From: Deltaproteobacteria bacterium | GTDB lineage: Bacteria; Desulfobacterota; Deferrimicrobia; Deferrimicrobiales; Deferrimicrobiaceae | Length of the DNA: 35,445 nt | Assembly: GCA_016219515.1 (NCBI GenBank) | Contig: JACRMU010000031.1 | Span: 1 to 35,445, forward strand | Direction: 5' to 3' | Part shown: piece after piece, positions 7,623 to 16,161 of the stretch | Numbering within the stretch: the first letter of the stretch is position 1 | How the letters are laid out: every line of letters starts with the position of its first letter | Program-made: the position numbers and the translations under genes | The notes under the pieces: generated by a model | The model's input: only the letters and a program-made list of their open reading frames with translations | What the model was told of the DNA's origin: nothing | The model's database searches: none

Positions 7623-7647
7623 GAGGCGGTCGAACCGCGGGTGCGGA

Positions 7648-7685
7648 AACAGGGCGGCCTCCCCGTGAGACCGCCCTGTTTTTTT
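7648..7685 (+). terminator. Rho-independent terminator
   Basis: Perfect 10-bp stem AACAGGGCGG / CCGCCCTGTT (7648-7657 with 7671-7680), a 13-base loop and a run of seven or more T residues. It ends the transcript of the secreted protein at 7020-7622 and separates it from the phosphodiesterase gene. Confidence 0.85.
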
Positions 7686-7706
7686 AACGGCTGTTTCTCC
7701 CCCCGC

Positions 7707-8468
7707 ATGCGGTATCTTAATCCTGTGGAACGATCGCTCCTCAGGGGGGGAGGGGGCTCCCCGCTCGTCGTGGCGCACCGCGGCGCTTCGGACCGCGCGC
7801 TGGAGAATTCCCCCGCGGCGATCGCGCAGGCCGTCGCCGACGGCGCCGACATGGTCGAGATCGACGTCCGGCTTTCCGCCGACGAAGAGCCGGTCGTGCT
7901 TCACGACGCCCGCACGGGGCGCACGGCCCGGGAGAACCTTCCCGTCGCCTCCACTCCCGCGGCGCGCCTGCGACGGGTCCTGCTGAAAAACGGAGAGCCG
8001 CTCCCGTTCCTGGCCGATGCGCTGGAAATTCTGGGAGGGGTCGTCCCGGTCATCCTCCACGTGAAGACCGCGGGAGGGACGGCCGCGGCTTGCAGAACGC
8101 TTGCCGCAACCGGGTATCGCGGCGAAGTGGCCCTCTCCTCGGGGATTCGCGAGGAGTGCCTCGCGGCGCGGGCGGTGCGCCCCGACCTTCCGTGCGGGCT
8201 GGTGACGGGGCGACCCTCCGCATCCGACATCGCCTTTTGCCTTCGGCACTCCCTCCCCTCGATCCATCCCGATTTCCGGAAGCTCACTTTCCTCCGCATC
8301 CGCAGGGTGAAGAACGCGGGGCTGCTGCTGATCCCCTACACGGTGGACGATCCGGATCTTTTTTTCCGCCTGGTCGAGGAGGGCGTGGACGGAGTTTTTT
8401 CGAACCGGGCGGAAACATTGCGGGCGGCCTGGCGCGCCAAGATGTCGGATAAGCCGGAGGGGACATGA
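7707..8468 (+). CDS. Glycerophosphodiester phosphodiesterase family protein
   Basis: GDPD-type TIM-barrel phosphodiesterase, which would hydrolyse glycerophosphodiesters to an alcohol and glycerol-3-phosphate. Visible motifs are AHRGAS (H24, R25), LENS, VEIDVRLS (E51, D53), VVLHD (H66) and the C-terminal IPYTVDD and VDGVFSNRAE. The strand that normally carries a metal-binding Glu (I-E-x-K) reads ILHVK, with His at position 118, so the metal site may be altered. Start choice is uncertain: ATG 7707 has no Shine-Dalgarno, and GTG 7725 lies 6 bases after TATCTT. Starts further upstream fall inside the preceding terminator and are excluded. The stop is one base before the next ATG, so it forms an operon with the thioredoxin-fold gene. 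Confidence 0.85.
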   Translation: MRYLNPVERSLLRGGGGSPLVVAHRGASDRALENSPAAIAQAVADGADMVEIDVRLSADEEPVVLHDARTGRTARENLPVASTPAARLRRVLLKNGEPLPFLADALEILGGVVPVILHVKTAGGTAAACRTLAATGYRGEVALSSGIREECLAARAVRPDLPCGLVTGRPSASDIAFCLRHSLPSIHPDFRKLTFLRIRRVKNAGLLLIPYTVDDPDLFFRLVEEGVDGVFSNRAETLRAAWRAKMSDKPEGT

Positions 8469-8469
8469 C

Positions 8470-9726
8470 ATGAACAGCCGCAGGAGAAGCGCGCTCGCGG
8501 GAATCCTTTGCCTGTGGGCGTTTTCCTTTCCCCTGTCCGCCTCCTCGTTCGCCCTCCGGGGGATGGACAAGGGGAGCCGGGTCCCGGACATGGAGTTCGT
8601 GGGAATTTCCGCGCAGGGGGGCAAGCTCTCCTCCTTCGCGGGTGAGAAGGGGCTGGTCGTCATCTATTGGGCGACGTGGAGCTCCCGTTCCCCCGATGTT
8701 CTTGCCTTTGCGGAGAAGGAGCTTCGGCGGTACGAGAAGCTGGGGATGAAGTTTCTGGCCGTCAACGCGGACCACCAGGAGATGAGCGCGGGGCAAATCG
8801 CCGCGGTCAAGGCGGTCGTCTCGGAGCTGGGGCTCACCTTCCCCGTGGTGCTCGACGCCGGGCTGAAAGGATACAACGAGATCGGGGTCATCAGCCTGCC
8901 CACGACGATCTTCCTGGACAACGGGCTCAAGATCGTCGACGCGTACCCGGGCTTCCCCTCGGTCGCCAGGGACGACATCCCCGGGCGGATCGACGCCTTC
9001 CTGGGAATCGTCAAGGAGAAGCCGGTCGAGAAGGCGCAGTACTTCCTGGAACACAAGCCGAAGAACTACGCGCTGCAGTACTACAACCTGGGGAAGCGTC
9101 TGTTCCTCGCGGCCCGCTCGCCCTCGGGGGAGCTCAAGGGGATCCCCGACGCGGCGGTCGAGCGGCTCGACGAGGCGATCCGGCGCGACCCGGACTTCTT
9201 CCGGCCGTACCTGCTGAAGGCCATCATTCTCGACCTGGCGAAGGCGAACGGGCGCAGGGAGGCCGCTCTGCAGGAATTGAAAAAGAGGGAGTTCCAGGAG
9301 GCGTTCGAACGGCGGATGCTTGGGTTCGGCTATCTCTACCTGGGGCTGGACAACCAGGCGGAGGATTGCTTCCGGCTCCTTTCCTCCCAAGTCTCCGACG
9401 ATCCCGGCATGCGCTTCGGCGAAGCCGTCGCGGCGGCGCGGAGGAAGGACGGGCCGGCCGCGAAAAAGGCGCTATCGGCGCTTGCCAGGATTTCCGGGGC
9501 GAAAGAGGCGCTCGGGTTCGAACACGCTCCCCTGTTCGCCGCGTCGGGGGAACTTGCAGCGGGATCGGAGACGGCCCTGCGTGCGGCGCTCGACCGCCTG
9601 CTCGATATCGAAAAACCCGCGGGCGGGGGGATGATCCGGCAAGACGCGCCCCTCGCGGCGCCTCCCCCCGTGTCCGTTCCGGCTTCCGCGCCGCCGCCGG
9701 GAGCGGCCGGCGGCAACGAAAAATAA
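8470..9726 (+). CDS. TlpA-like thioredoxin-fold protein with helical repeat tail, redox cysteines lost
   Basis: 418-residue exported protein. After a signal peptide (residues 1-28) comes a TlpA/AhpC-TSA-type thioredoxin fold (about 33-165): VPDMEFVGISAQGGKLSSF, VVIYWATW, and a cis-proline-like SLPTTIFLD. The usual WCxxC active site reads W70-S-S-R-S74, so both catalytic cysteines are serine and the domain cannot act as a disulfide oxidoreductase. The remaining about 240 residues are helical with TPR-like spacing (LDEAIRRDPDFFRPYLLKAI, RMLGFGYLYLGLDNQAEDCF), ending in a Pro/Ala-rich tail. GGAGGGG precedes the ATG. It lies in an operon with the GDPD gene and is convergent with the reductase three bases downstream. 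Probably a periplasmic scaffold or binding protein. Confidence 0.82.
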   Translation: MNSRRRSALAGILCLWAFSFPLSASSFALRGMDKGSRVPDMEFVGISAQGGKLSSFAGEKGLVVIYWATWSSRSPDVLAFAEKELRRYEKLGMKFLAVNADHQEMSAGQIAAVKAVVSELGLTFPVVLDAGLKGYNEIGVISLPTTIFLDNGLKIVDAYPGFPSVARDDIPGRIDAFLGIVKEKPVEKAQYFLEHKPKNYALQYYNLGKRLFLAARSPSGELKGIPDAAVERLDEAIRRDPDFFRPYLLKAIILDLAKANGRREAALQELKKREFQEAFERRMLGFGYLYLGLDNQAEDCFRLLSSQVSDDPGMRFGEAVAAARRKDGPAAKKALSALARISGAKEALGFEHAPLFAASGELAAGSETALRAALDRLLDIEKPAGGGMIRQDAPLAAPPPVSVPASAPPPGAAGGNEK

Positions 9727-9729
9727 GGG

Positions 9730-10698
9730 TTACCGGCCGAGGTCCCCCGAAAGGATATATTCCTTGGCCGAGTTGACCGCGGTGGCGGCCTCCCCCGAGC
9801 CCGCGGTGATCAGCAGGATCTTGCCCGGATAGGTGGCGATGTCTCCCGCCGCATACACCCCCGGCATGTTGGTGGACATGTCGGGGGCGACGGCGATCCC
9901 GCTACCGACGATGTTCAGGCCCCACTCCCGGAACGGCTCCAGGTTGGTGAGCATCCCGATCGAGAGGACGATCGCGTCGACGGCGATCTCCTCCTCCTTC
10001 CCGCTGCGCTCGTTCCAGATCACCGCGCCCGTGACATGGTCCTCCCCCAGCACGGCCTTCAGCGTGAAGTAGGGGAACTTGACGCGGACGCCGGAGGCGA
10101 GGAGCTTGTCGACCGTCGCCTCGTGGGCCTGGAACTTGTACGTTCGGTGGGCGAGGGTGACCTCCGCGGCGATCCCTTCCAGCGAAAGGGCCCAGTCCAC
10201 GGCGCTGTTCCCTCCCCCCACGATAAGGACCTTTTTCCCCCGGAGCGCCTCGAACGATTTCAGCCAGTAATAGATCCCGTGCCCTTCCAGGTCGATCAGG
10301 TGCGGGATGTCCAGTTTCCTGGGGACGAAGGCGCCCGACCCCACCGCGATGATGGCGGTCTGCGTGTAATGCATCCCCCGGTCCGTCGCAAGCTCGATGA
10401 CCCGTTCCCCAAGGATCCGCAGACAGGTGACCCGCTCGTGCAGGACGACCGCCGGACGGTACTGCATCGCCTGTTCCGTGAGCAGCCGGACCAGGTCGGC
10501 GGCGACGATCTTCGGGTGGCCCGCGACGTCGAAGACCTCCTTTTCCGGGTACATGGAGATGAGCCGTCCGCCGACCTGGGGGTACATCTCGATGAGCTTG
10601 GTCCGGCAGTCCCTAAGGCCCGCGTAGTAGGTGGCGTACAACCCCACGGGCCCCGCGCCGACGATGGTGATATCGTACATCTCGCTCTGCAGCACCAT
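9730..10698 (-). CDS. Ferredoxin--NADP+ reductase, TrxB-like type (YumC family)
   Basis: FAD- and NAD(P)-binding oxidoreductase related to thioredoxin reductase but without its CxxC. It contains the FAD Rossmann motif DITIVGAGPVGLY, the MYPQVGGRLISMYPEK block with DVAGHP that is diagnostic for the B. subtilis YumC-type ferredoxin-NADP reductase, a second Rossmann motif VLIVGGGNSAVDWAL for NADP(H), and the C-terminal GVYAAGDIATYPGKILLITAG. At 322 residues it matches the family. ATG 10698 lies 7 bases after TATATT and lacks a Shine-Dalgarno. ATG 10680 (MYDITIV) is the alternative. The enzyme would pass electrons between NADPH and ferredoxin in the cytoplasm. It is divergent from the nitronate-monooxygenase-like gene. 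Confidence 0.88.
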   Translation of the reverse strand: MVLQSEMYDITIVGAGPVGLYATYYAGLRDCRTKLIEMYPQVGGRLISMYPEKEVFDVAGHPKIVAADLVRLLTEQAMQYRPAVVLHERVTCLRILGERVIELATDRGMHYTQTAIIAVGSGAFVPRKLDIPHLIDLEGHGIYYWLKSFEALRGKKVLIVGGGNSAVDWALSLEGIAAEVTLAHRTYKFQAHEATVDKLLASGVRVKFPYFTLKAVLGEDHVTGAVIWNERSGKEEEIAVDAIVLSIGMLTNLEPFREWGLNIVGSGIAVAPDMSTNMPGVYAAGDIATYPGKILLITAGSGEAATAVNSAKEYILSGDLGR

Positions 10699-10711
10699 TG
10701 GGTACAATATA
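10699..10711 (-). promoter_or_regulatory. -10 box 7 nt before the reductase ATG (candidate leaderless promoter)
   Basis: TATATT (10711-10706) is followed by seven bases and the ATG at 10698. No Shine-Dalgarno precedes that ATG. A matching -35 is not obvious. The geometry is identical to the tumE and murJ starts. Confidence 0.4.
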
Positions 10712-10808
10712 GCAGATTGCCGCCGGAACCTCCGGATGCTCCATTTCCCGGATGGCTAAGGAAGGCATATGATATAGTCTTACGGATTGTCTGAAGGAGA
10801 ACCGCCGA

Positions 10809-11850
10809 ATGGAAATGAAGCATCTTGCTGCGGCGTGGAAGCGGGGGACCGATTTTCTCGGCACCCGGTACGCGATCCTTTGCGGCGCCATGACCTGGGT
10901 GTCCGAGTCGAACCTCGTGTCCGCCATTTCGAACGAGGGGGGGTTCGGGGTCCTCGCCGCGGGGAACATGCCCCCCGACCTGCTGGCGAAGGAGATCGAG
11001 GACACCCGGCGGAAGACGACGTTCCCCTTCGGAGTCAACCTGATCACCGTCGCGCCCTGCTTCCGGGACCACATCGACGTAGTGGTCCGGGAGAAGGCGC
11101 CGTTCGTCTTTTTCGCGGGGAGCATCCCCTCGGGAAAGGACATCGAGCATGCCAAGGCCTCCGGGGCCAAGGTCGTCTGTTTCGCGCCCGTTCTGTCCCT
11201 GGCCCGGCGCCTCATCAAGCAGGGGGTGGATGCCCTTGTCATCGAGGGGAACGAGGCGGGAGGCCACATCGGGCCGGTCGCAACGTCCGTCCTGGCCCAG
11301 GAGTTCCTCCTGAACATCACCGAGGTCCCCATCTTCGTGGCGGGAGGGATCGGCACCGGCGAGATGATCGCCCAATACCTGGCGCTCGGCGCGTCGGGAG
11401 CGCAGCTGGGGACCCGCTTCGTCGTGGCGGAAGAGTGCGCACCCCCGCTTCAAGGAGGCGTTCATCCGGGCCCAGGCGCGGGACGCCATGCCCACTTCGC
11501 AGTTCGACGCCTCGCTCCCGACGATCCCCGTGCGCGCCATCGTGAACGAGGGGACGAAGGACTTCAACCGCCTGCAGCTCGATTTGCTGAACAAGGTGAA
11601 GTCCGGGGAGCTTCCTCGGGATGAAGCGCAGATCCGGCTCGAGGAGTTCTGGATGGGCGCCCTGCGGCGGGCCGTGGTGGACGGAGACATCGAGCACGGG
11701 TCGCTGATGGCGGGGCAGAGCGTCGCCTTCGTCAAGAAGGTCCAGCCCGTGCGCGAGATCATCGAGGAACTGGTGACCGCGGCGGAGAGGAAGCTTGCGG
11801 AGATGTCGAACGGAGGTCCCTGGGCCGCACCCGAACCGATTTGCCGATAA
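10809..11850 (+). pseudogene. Nitronate monooxygenase / FabK-like flavoprotein, frameshifted
   Basis: FMN-dependent TIM-barrel enzyme of the 2-nitropropane dioxygenase / enoyl-ACP reductase II family. The first frame (10809 to about 11437) encodes ILCGAMTWVSESNLVSAISN, GGFGVLAAGN, FGVNLI, VIEGNEAGGHIGP and VAGGIGTGEMI...LGASGAQLGTRFVVAEEC. The family sequence then continues in another frame from about 11440 (HPRFKEAFIRAQARDAMPTS...) to the TAA at 11850. At TGCGCACCCCCGC about one or a few bases appear to be missing. Together the two parts make a full-length protein of about 347 residues with no other damage, so this may be an assembly error at a C-rich site or a recent mutation. AAGGAGAA precedes the ATG. 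Confidence 0.8.
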
Positions 11851-11901
11851 GCGCGAAGGGCTTTTTTCCGATACCCCCCCAAGACCACAAGGAGCCGCTC
11901 C

Positions 11902-12519
11902 ATGTTCCGCATTCTTCCGACCGACCATGCGTTCTTCGACATGTTCGAGAAGGCGTCGCAGAACATCCAGGAAGGGGCCGAGATCCTCAAGGACCTGCTG
12001 GACAACTTCCTGGACGTGAAGGATAAGGCCCGTCAGATCGAGGAGGTCGAGCACCGGGGAGACACGATCACCCACGATATCGTGAAGAAGCTGAACACGA
12101 CCTTCATCACGCCCATCGACCGGGAGGACATCCTGGCGCTCGCCTCCGCGCTCGACGACGTCATCGACCTCATCCACGCCGCGGCCACGCGCATCACTCT
12201 TTTCAAGATCACCGAGTCGACGCCGCAGGCGAAGGAGCTCGGGTTCCTGATCCTGAAGTCCGTCCGGGAGCTGAACCGGGGGATCGCCCTCATGGGGAAG
12301 AACATGAACAAGGTTTACGACCACTGCGTCGAGGTGAACTCGCTGGAGAACGAAGCGGACCGCGTCTGCCGGGACGCGATCGCCTACCTCTTCGAGCACG
12401 AGAAGGACCCCATCACCATCCTCAAATGGAAGGAGATCTACGAAACGCTGGAGACGGCGACCGACCGCGCCGAGGATGCCGCCAACGTTCTGGAAGGAGT
12501 GGCCCTCAAGAATGCTTGA
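11902..12519 (+). CDS. DUF47 / PhoU-like phosphate transport accessory protein
   Basis: 205-residue all-helical protein of the DUF47 (TIGR00153) family, a PhoU relative. Two symmetrical three-helix units carry ExxxD-type metal-binding motifs: EVEHRGDTITHD (about residues 48-59), SLENEADRVCRD (about 150-161) and ATDRAEDAANVLE near the C-terminus. Such proteins are nearly always encoded directly before a PitA phosphate permease and are thought to modulate it. That holds here: the stop overlaps the pit start by 8 bases. AAGGAG lies 8 bases before the ATG. It is expected in the cytoplasm at the membrane, bound to iron or other metals as in PhoU homologues. Confidence 0.92.
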   Translation: MFRILPTDHAFFDMFEKASQNIQEGAEILKDLLDNFLDVKDKARQIEEVEHRGDTITHDIVKKLNTTFITPIDREDILALASALDDVIDLIHAAATRITLFKITESTPQAKELGFLILKSVRELNRGIALMGKNMNKVYDHCVEVNSLENEADRVCRDAIAYLFEHEKDPITILKWKEIYETLETATDRAEDAANVLEGVALKNA

Positions 12520-13519
12520 GGGCTCTTTCGCGCTCCTGGCGCTGGTGGTCTTCGCCGCGCTGGCGTTCGACTTCATCAACGGGTTCCACGACACCGCCAA
12601 CGCCATCGCCACCTGCATCTCCACCCGGGCCCTTTCGATCCGCAATGCCATCCTGATGGCGGCGGGCCTGAACTTCGTCGGGGCGCTCGTCTCCACGCAC
12701 GTGGCCGCGACGATCGGGAAGGGGATCGTCGATCCGTCGCAGGTGACGCAGGTCGTCGTCCTCTCCGCCCTCGTCGGCGCGATCTTCTGGGACCTCCTTA
12801 CCTGGCGCTACGGGATTCCCGCCTCCTCCTCCCATGCCATCATCGGCGGGCTCGTAGGGGCGGTGGTGGCGGACCGCGGCTTCGGCGTCCTGAAGTGGGA
12901 CGGGCTGACGAAGATCCTGGCCGCCATCGTCATCTCCCCGCTGACCGGCACGCTGGTGGCCTTCCTGATCATGGTCGCCATTTTCTGGATCTTCCGGGGA
13001 TACCACCCTTCCCCGCTGAACCGCGGCTTCCGGAAGCTGCAGATCGTTTCGGCCGCCTTCATGGCGTTCTCCCACGGCTCCAACGACGCACAGAAGTCGA
13101 TGGGCGTCATTACGCTTGCGCTGGTCTCGTACGGCGCCCTCGCCACGTTCCACATCCCCGTCTGGGTGATCCTGTCGTGCGCCGCCTCCATGGCCCTCGG
13201 GACGGCGATGGGCGGCTGGCGCATCATCAAGACCGTGGGAACCGATTTCGTCAAGCTCGATCCCGTCCACGGCTTCTGCGCCGAGACCTCCTCGGCGGCG
13301 GTCATCCTCACCGCCTCGGCGATGGGGATCCCCATCAGCACCACGCACGTCATCACCTCCGCGATCCTCGGGGTCGGGCTCTCCCAGGGGCACCGGAAGG
13401 TGAACTGGATCGTGGGCGCCCGGATCGTCTGGGCGTGGATCCTCACGATCCCCGCGTCGGCGATGGCCGGCTACTTCGCCTACGACATCCTCCGTCCCAT
13501 CTTCCTCCTCCACCGGTAG
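12512..13519 (+). CDS. pitA: Low-affinity inorganic phosphate transporter PitA
   Basis: 335-residue PiT-family permease, which carries metal-phosphate with protons or sodium across the inner membrane. Both inverted-repeat signatures are present: FDFINGFHDTANAIATCIST at residues 17-36 and AFSHGSNDAQKSMGVI at about 188-203, with the paired GIPASSSHAIIGG and GIPISTTHVITSA segments. About ten hydrophobic helices are visible, and there is no long cytoplasmic insert. Translation starts at the ATG inside the 3' end of the DUF47 gene (8-base overlap; GGAAGGAG upstream), indicating coupling. The window thus holds both high-affinity Pst and low-affinity Pit routes. Confidence 0.95.
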   Translation: MLEGSFALLALVVFAALAFDFINGFHDTANAIATCISTRALSIRNAILMAAGLNFVGALVSTHVAATIGKGIVDPSQVTQVVVLSALVGAIFWDLLTWRYGIPASSSHAIIGGLVGAVVADRGFGVLKWDGLTKILAAIVISPLTGTLVAFLIMVAIFWIFRGYHPSPLNRGFRKLQIVSAAFMAFSHGSNDAQKSMGVITLALVSYGALATFHIPVWVILSCAASMALGTAMGGWRIIKTVGTDFVKLDPVHGFCAETSSAAVILTASAMGIPISTTHVITSAILGVGLSQGHRKVNWIVGARIVWAWILTIPASAMAGYFAYDILRPIFLLHR

Positions 13520-13599
13520 CGGGCCGCGTTTTCCGGTTGGCGCATTCCCCCGGTTTGGGTTTACATTGAAATATTCAGGATTCGCAGGGAGGTGAAGCG

Positions 13600-14013
13600 A
13601 TGATCCGCAGGATCCAGCACATCGGCGTGGCGGTCCGGAAGCTTGACGACGCCATTCCCTACTACCGCGACGTTCTGGGGCTTCCCCTCGTCGGCGTCGA
13701 GGAGGTGGCGGAACAGAAGATCCGGGCGGCGGTGTTCCGGGTGGGGGAGAGCACGATCGAGGTGATCGAGTCCACGTCGCCGGACGGCCCCGTCGGGAAG
13801 TTCCTCGAAAAAAACGGGGAAGGGATCCACCACCTCTGCTTCCAGGTGGAGGACGCATCCGCCGCGCTGGCCCGGGCGAAGGAGAAGGGGGTACGCCTGA
13901 TCGACGAGGCCCCCCGCTCGGGAGTGCACGGCATGAAGATCGGGTTCCTCCATCCCAAGTCGACGTTCGGCGTCCTGACCGAGTTCGCCCAGGAGGGAGA
14001 CGAGCATCCGTGA
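13600..14013 (+). CDS. mce: Methylmalonyl-CoA epimerase
   Basis: Interconverts (R)- and (S)-methylmalonyl-CoA in propionate metabolism. The 137-residue glyoxalase-fold protein has two beta-alpha-beta-beta-beta modules. The metal ligands are visible as H7 in IQHIGVAV, the His in GIHHLCFQVED, and the Glu in VLTEF near the C-terminus. RYRDVLGLP-like (YYRDVLGLPLVG) and ESTIEVIES are typical of the family, and the length is canonical. GGGAGGTGAAGCG precedes the ATG. Its last codons overlap the GTG start of the GH57 gene, an unusual partner. No mutase or carboxylase gene is in the window. Confidence 0.93.
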   Translation: MIRRIQHIGVAVRKLDDAIPYYRDVLGLPLVGVEEVAEQKIRAAVFRVGESTIEVIESTSPDGPVGKFLEKNGEGIHHLCFQVEDASAALARAKEKGVRLIDEAPRSGVHGMKIGFLHPKSTFGVLTEFAQEGDEHP

Positions 14014-16142
14014 GTTCCGCGGCGTCCGTCCAACCGCAGCGCACGCTGCTTTTGTGCCTGCACAACCACCAGCCGGTGGGAAACTTCGATTCCGTGCTCG
14101 AGGAGTCGTGCCGAAAGGCCTACCTGCCGTTCCTCGAAGCGCTCGACCGTTTCCCCGGAATCAAGGTGACCCTTCACTACTCGGGCCATCTTCTCCGCTG
14201 GATCGTCGAAAACGCACCGGAAGTGTACGACATGCTGAGGAAAATGGTCTCCCGTGGACAGGTGGAGATCCTCGGCGGCGGGATGTACGAGCCGATCCTT
14301 GCGCTTCTGTCCGAGCGGGACCGGCAGGGGCAGTTGCGCGCCATGGCGGAAAGCGTCCGGGACTGCTTCGGAAGGCGGCCGGAAGGGATCTGGCTTGCCG
14401 AGCGCGTCTGGGAGCCCGACCTCGCCGCGACGCTGCCGGCGGCCGGCGCGAGGTACCTTCCCCTGGACGATTACCATTTCCTGCGGGCGGGGCTTTCCCA
14501 TGAGGACCTGGACGGCGTTTACCTGACGGAGGCCGGGGGCGGCGCGGTGCGCGTATTTCCGGGGAGCGAGCTGCTCCGGTACCTGATCCCCTTCGGCTCC
14601 GTGGAGGAGACGCTTGCAGCCGTCGATCGGATGACGTCGAGGGACGTGCCGTACCCCGCCGCGATCTTCGCGGACGACGGCGAGAAGTTCGGCGTGTGGC
14701 CCGGGACGCACAAAAGCGTCTACGAGGAAGGGTGGCTGCGGCGATTCTTCGAGGGGGTCTGGGCGCGGCGGGATTGGCTCGCGACGATGACCCTGGGAGA
14801 ATATGCCTCCCGGGCGCCGCTTCGGGGGAAGATCTATCTTCCCGCCTGTTCCTACATCGAGATGGGGGAGTGGACCCTTCCTCCCGGGAAGGCGGCACGG
14901 TTCGGCGACCTTCTCCACGATTTCCGGGCGGGCAGGATGCAGGAAATGAAGCCCTTCGTGCAGGGAGGTCACTTCCGGAACTTCCTGCGGAAATACGAGG
15001 AGTCCAACCAGCTTCACAAGCGGGTTTGTTGGATAAGCGACCGGGTCGAGGAGGCCGCCCGCAGGAGCGGGGACACGGTGGGACGGGAGTTCCTCTACCG
15101 GGCGCAGTGCAACGACGTTTACTGGCACGGCGTGTTCGGCGGCTTGTACCTGAACCACCTCCGGGAAGCGGCATACGCCAACCTGCTCCGCGCGGAGGAG
15201 GCCTCGGACCGGGTGCTGCATGCCGGGAAGAACGACTGGACGGAGGCCGTCAAGGGCGACCTCGACCTCGACGGGGGGATCGAAGTGCTCCTCAAGACCT
15301 CGCACCTCACCCTCCTGGCGCATGCCCACGACGGCGGCGCCCTTACCGAGATTTCCCTGCCGAAAAGAGGGGTGACGCTCGGACACGTGCTGACGCGGCG
15401 GGAAGAGGGGTACCACGCGAAGCTGCGGAAGGCGGGAGGCGCGTTCGACGGCTCCACCAGCATCCACGACGTCATCGTCCTCAAGGACCCGTCGGTGCTC
15501 GATGCGTTGTCCGTCGATCCGTGGCAGCGGGCGTCGTTCCGGGAGGCGCTCTACCGGGAGGGGGATCCGACGGAGGGGATCCTGGACGAAACGATTCCCC
15601 CACTCTGCGCCACCGCGGGAAGGGAAGCCGGGGTGGAGATCGCCCGCAGCGGTTCGCGGATCGTCCTTTTCCAGCGGCTGCAACTGCCGGTGGAAAGGGC
15701 CGAGCTCTCCCTGGAGAAAGTGCTGGAAGTCGGCGAGGGGGAGGAGGGGTTTTCCGTCCGGTACCGGCTCATCAACCAGGGGAAGGAGCCGATCTCCGGC
15801 AGGTTCGCCTCGGAGTGGAACCTGAACTTCCTCTCGGGGAGCGGGCCCGACCGCCGGTACGAGGGGACGGGCGGAGACGCCGCGTTATCCTCGCGGGGCG
15901 CGGCGGACGGCCTTCGGGAGTTCCGGATCGTGGACGGATGGCGCAACGTGGCGGTCAAGGCGAGGACGGACCGGGAGTTCTCGCTCCTTCGCTACCCCAT
16001 CGAAACGGCCTCGCTTTCCGAATCCGGCGCGGAAAAGATCCACCAGGGGGTTTGCCTGCGGCTCCTTTTCCCGGCGCGTCTCCCCCCCGGAGGATATGAA
16101 TATTATTCATTGTTTTGGTCCGTAATTTCTGTTGCCCCCTGA
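14010..16142 (+). CDS. GH57 alpha-amylase / 4-alpha-glucanotransferase
   Basis: 710-residue cytoplasmic glycoside hydrolase family 57 enzyme acting on alpha-1,4-glucans, probably in glycogen or maltodextrin turnover. The conserved regions appear in order: HNHQP (residues 18-22), GGGMYEPIL (89-97), WLAERVWEP with the likely nucleophile E131, and FADDGEKFGVWPGT (220-233) holding the acid/base Asp. C-terminal DUF1925/DUF1926-like beta domains follow (about residues 280-700), the arrangement of the T. litoralis-type glucanotransferase. There is no signal peptide. The GTG start overlaps the mce stop (GTGA) and AGGAGGGA lies 12 bases upstream. Amylase versus glucanotransferase activity cannot be decided from the sequence. 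Confidence 0.9.
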   Translation: MSSAASVQPQRTLLLCLHNHQPVGNFDSVLEESCRKAYLPFLEALDRFPGIKVTLHYSGHLLRWIVENAPEVYDMLRKMVSRGQVEILGGGMYEPILALLSERDRQGQLRAMAESVRDCFGRRPEGIWLAERVWEPDLAATLPAAGARYLPLDDYHFLRAGLSHEDLDGVYLTEAGGGAVRVFPGSELLRYLIPFGSVEETLAAVDRMTSRDVPYPAAIFADDGEKFGVWPGTHKSVYEEGWLRRFFEGVWARRDWLATMTLGEYASRAPLRGKIYLPACSYIEMGEWTLPPGKAARFGDLLHDFRAGRMQEMKPFVQGGHFRNFLRKYEESNQLHKRVCWISDRVEEAARRSGDTVGREFLYRAQCNDVYWHGVFGGLYLNHLREAAYANLLRAEEASDRVLHAGKNDWTEAVKGDLDLDGGIEVLLKTSHLTLLAHAHDGGALTEISLPKRGVTLGHVLTRREEGYHAKLRKAGGAFDGSTSIHDVIVLKDPSVLDALSVDPWQRASFREALYREGDPTEGILDETIPPLCATAGREAGVEIARSGSRIVLFQRLQLPVERAELSLEKVLEVGEGEEGFSVRYRLINQGKEPISGRFASEWNLNFLSGSGPDRRYEGTGGDAALSSRGAADGLREFRIVDGWRNVAVKARTDREFSLLRYPIETASLSESGAEKIHQGVCLRLLFPARLPPGGYEYYSLFWSVISVAP

Positions 16143-16161
16143 TTTGCAAAACGGTATGTTA

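Noticed and set aside
13662-15683. 673-codon minus-strand frame across mce and GH57
   Set aside because: Shadow of two recognisable plus-strand genes. No start signal or domain.
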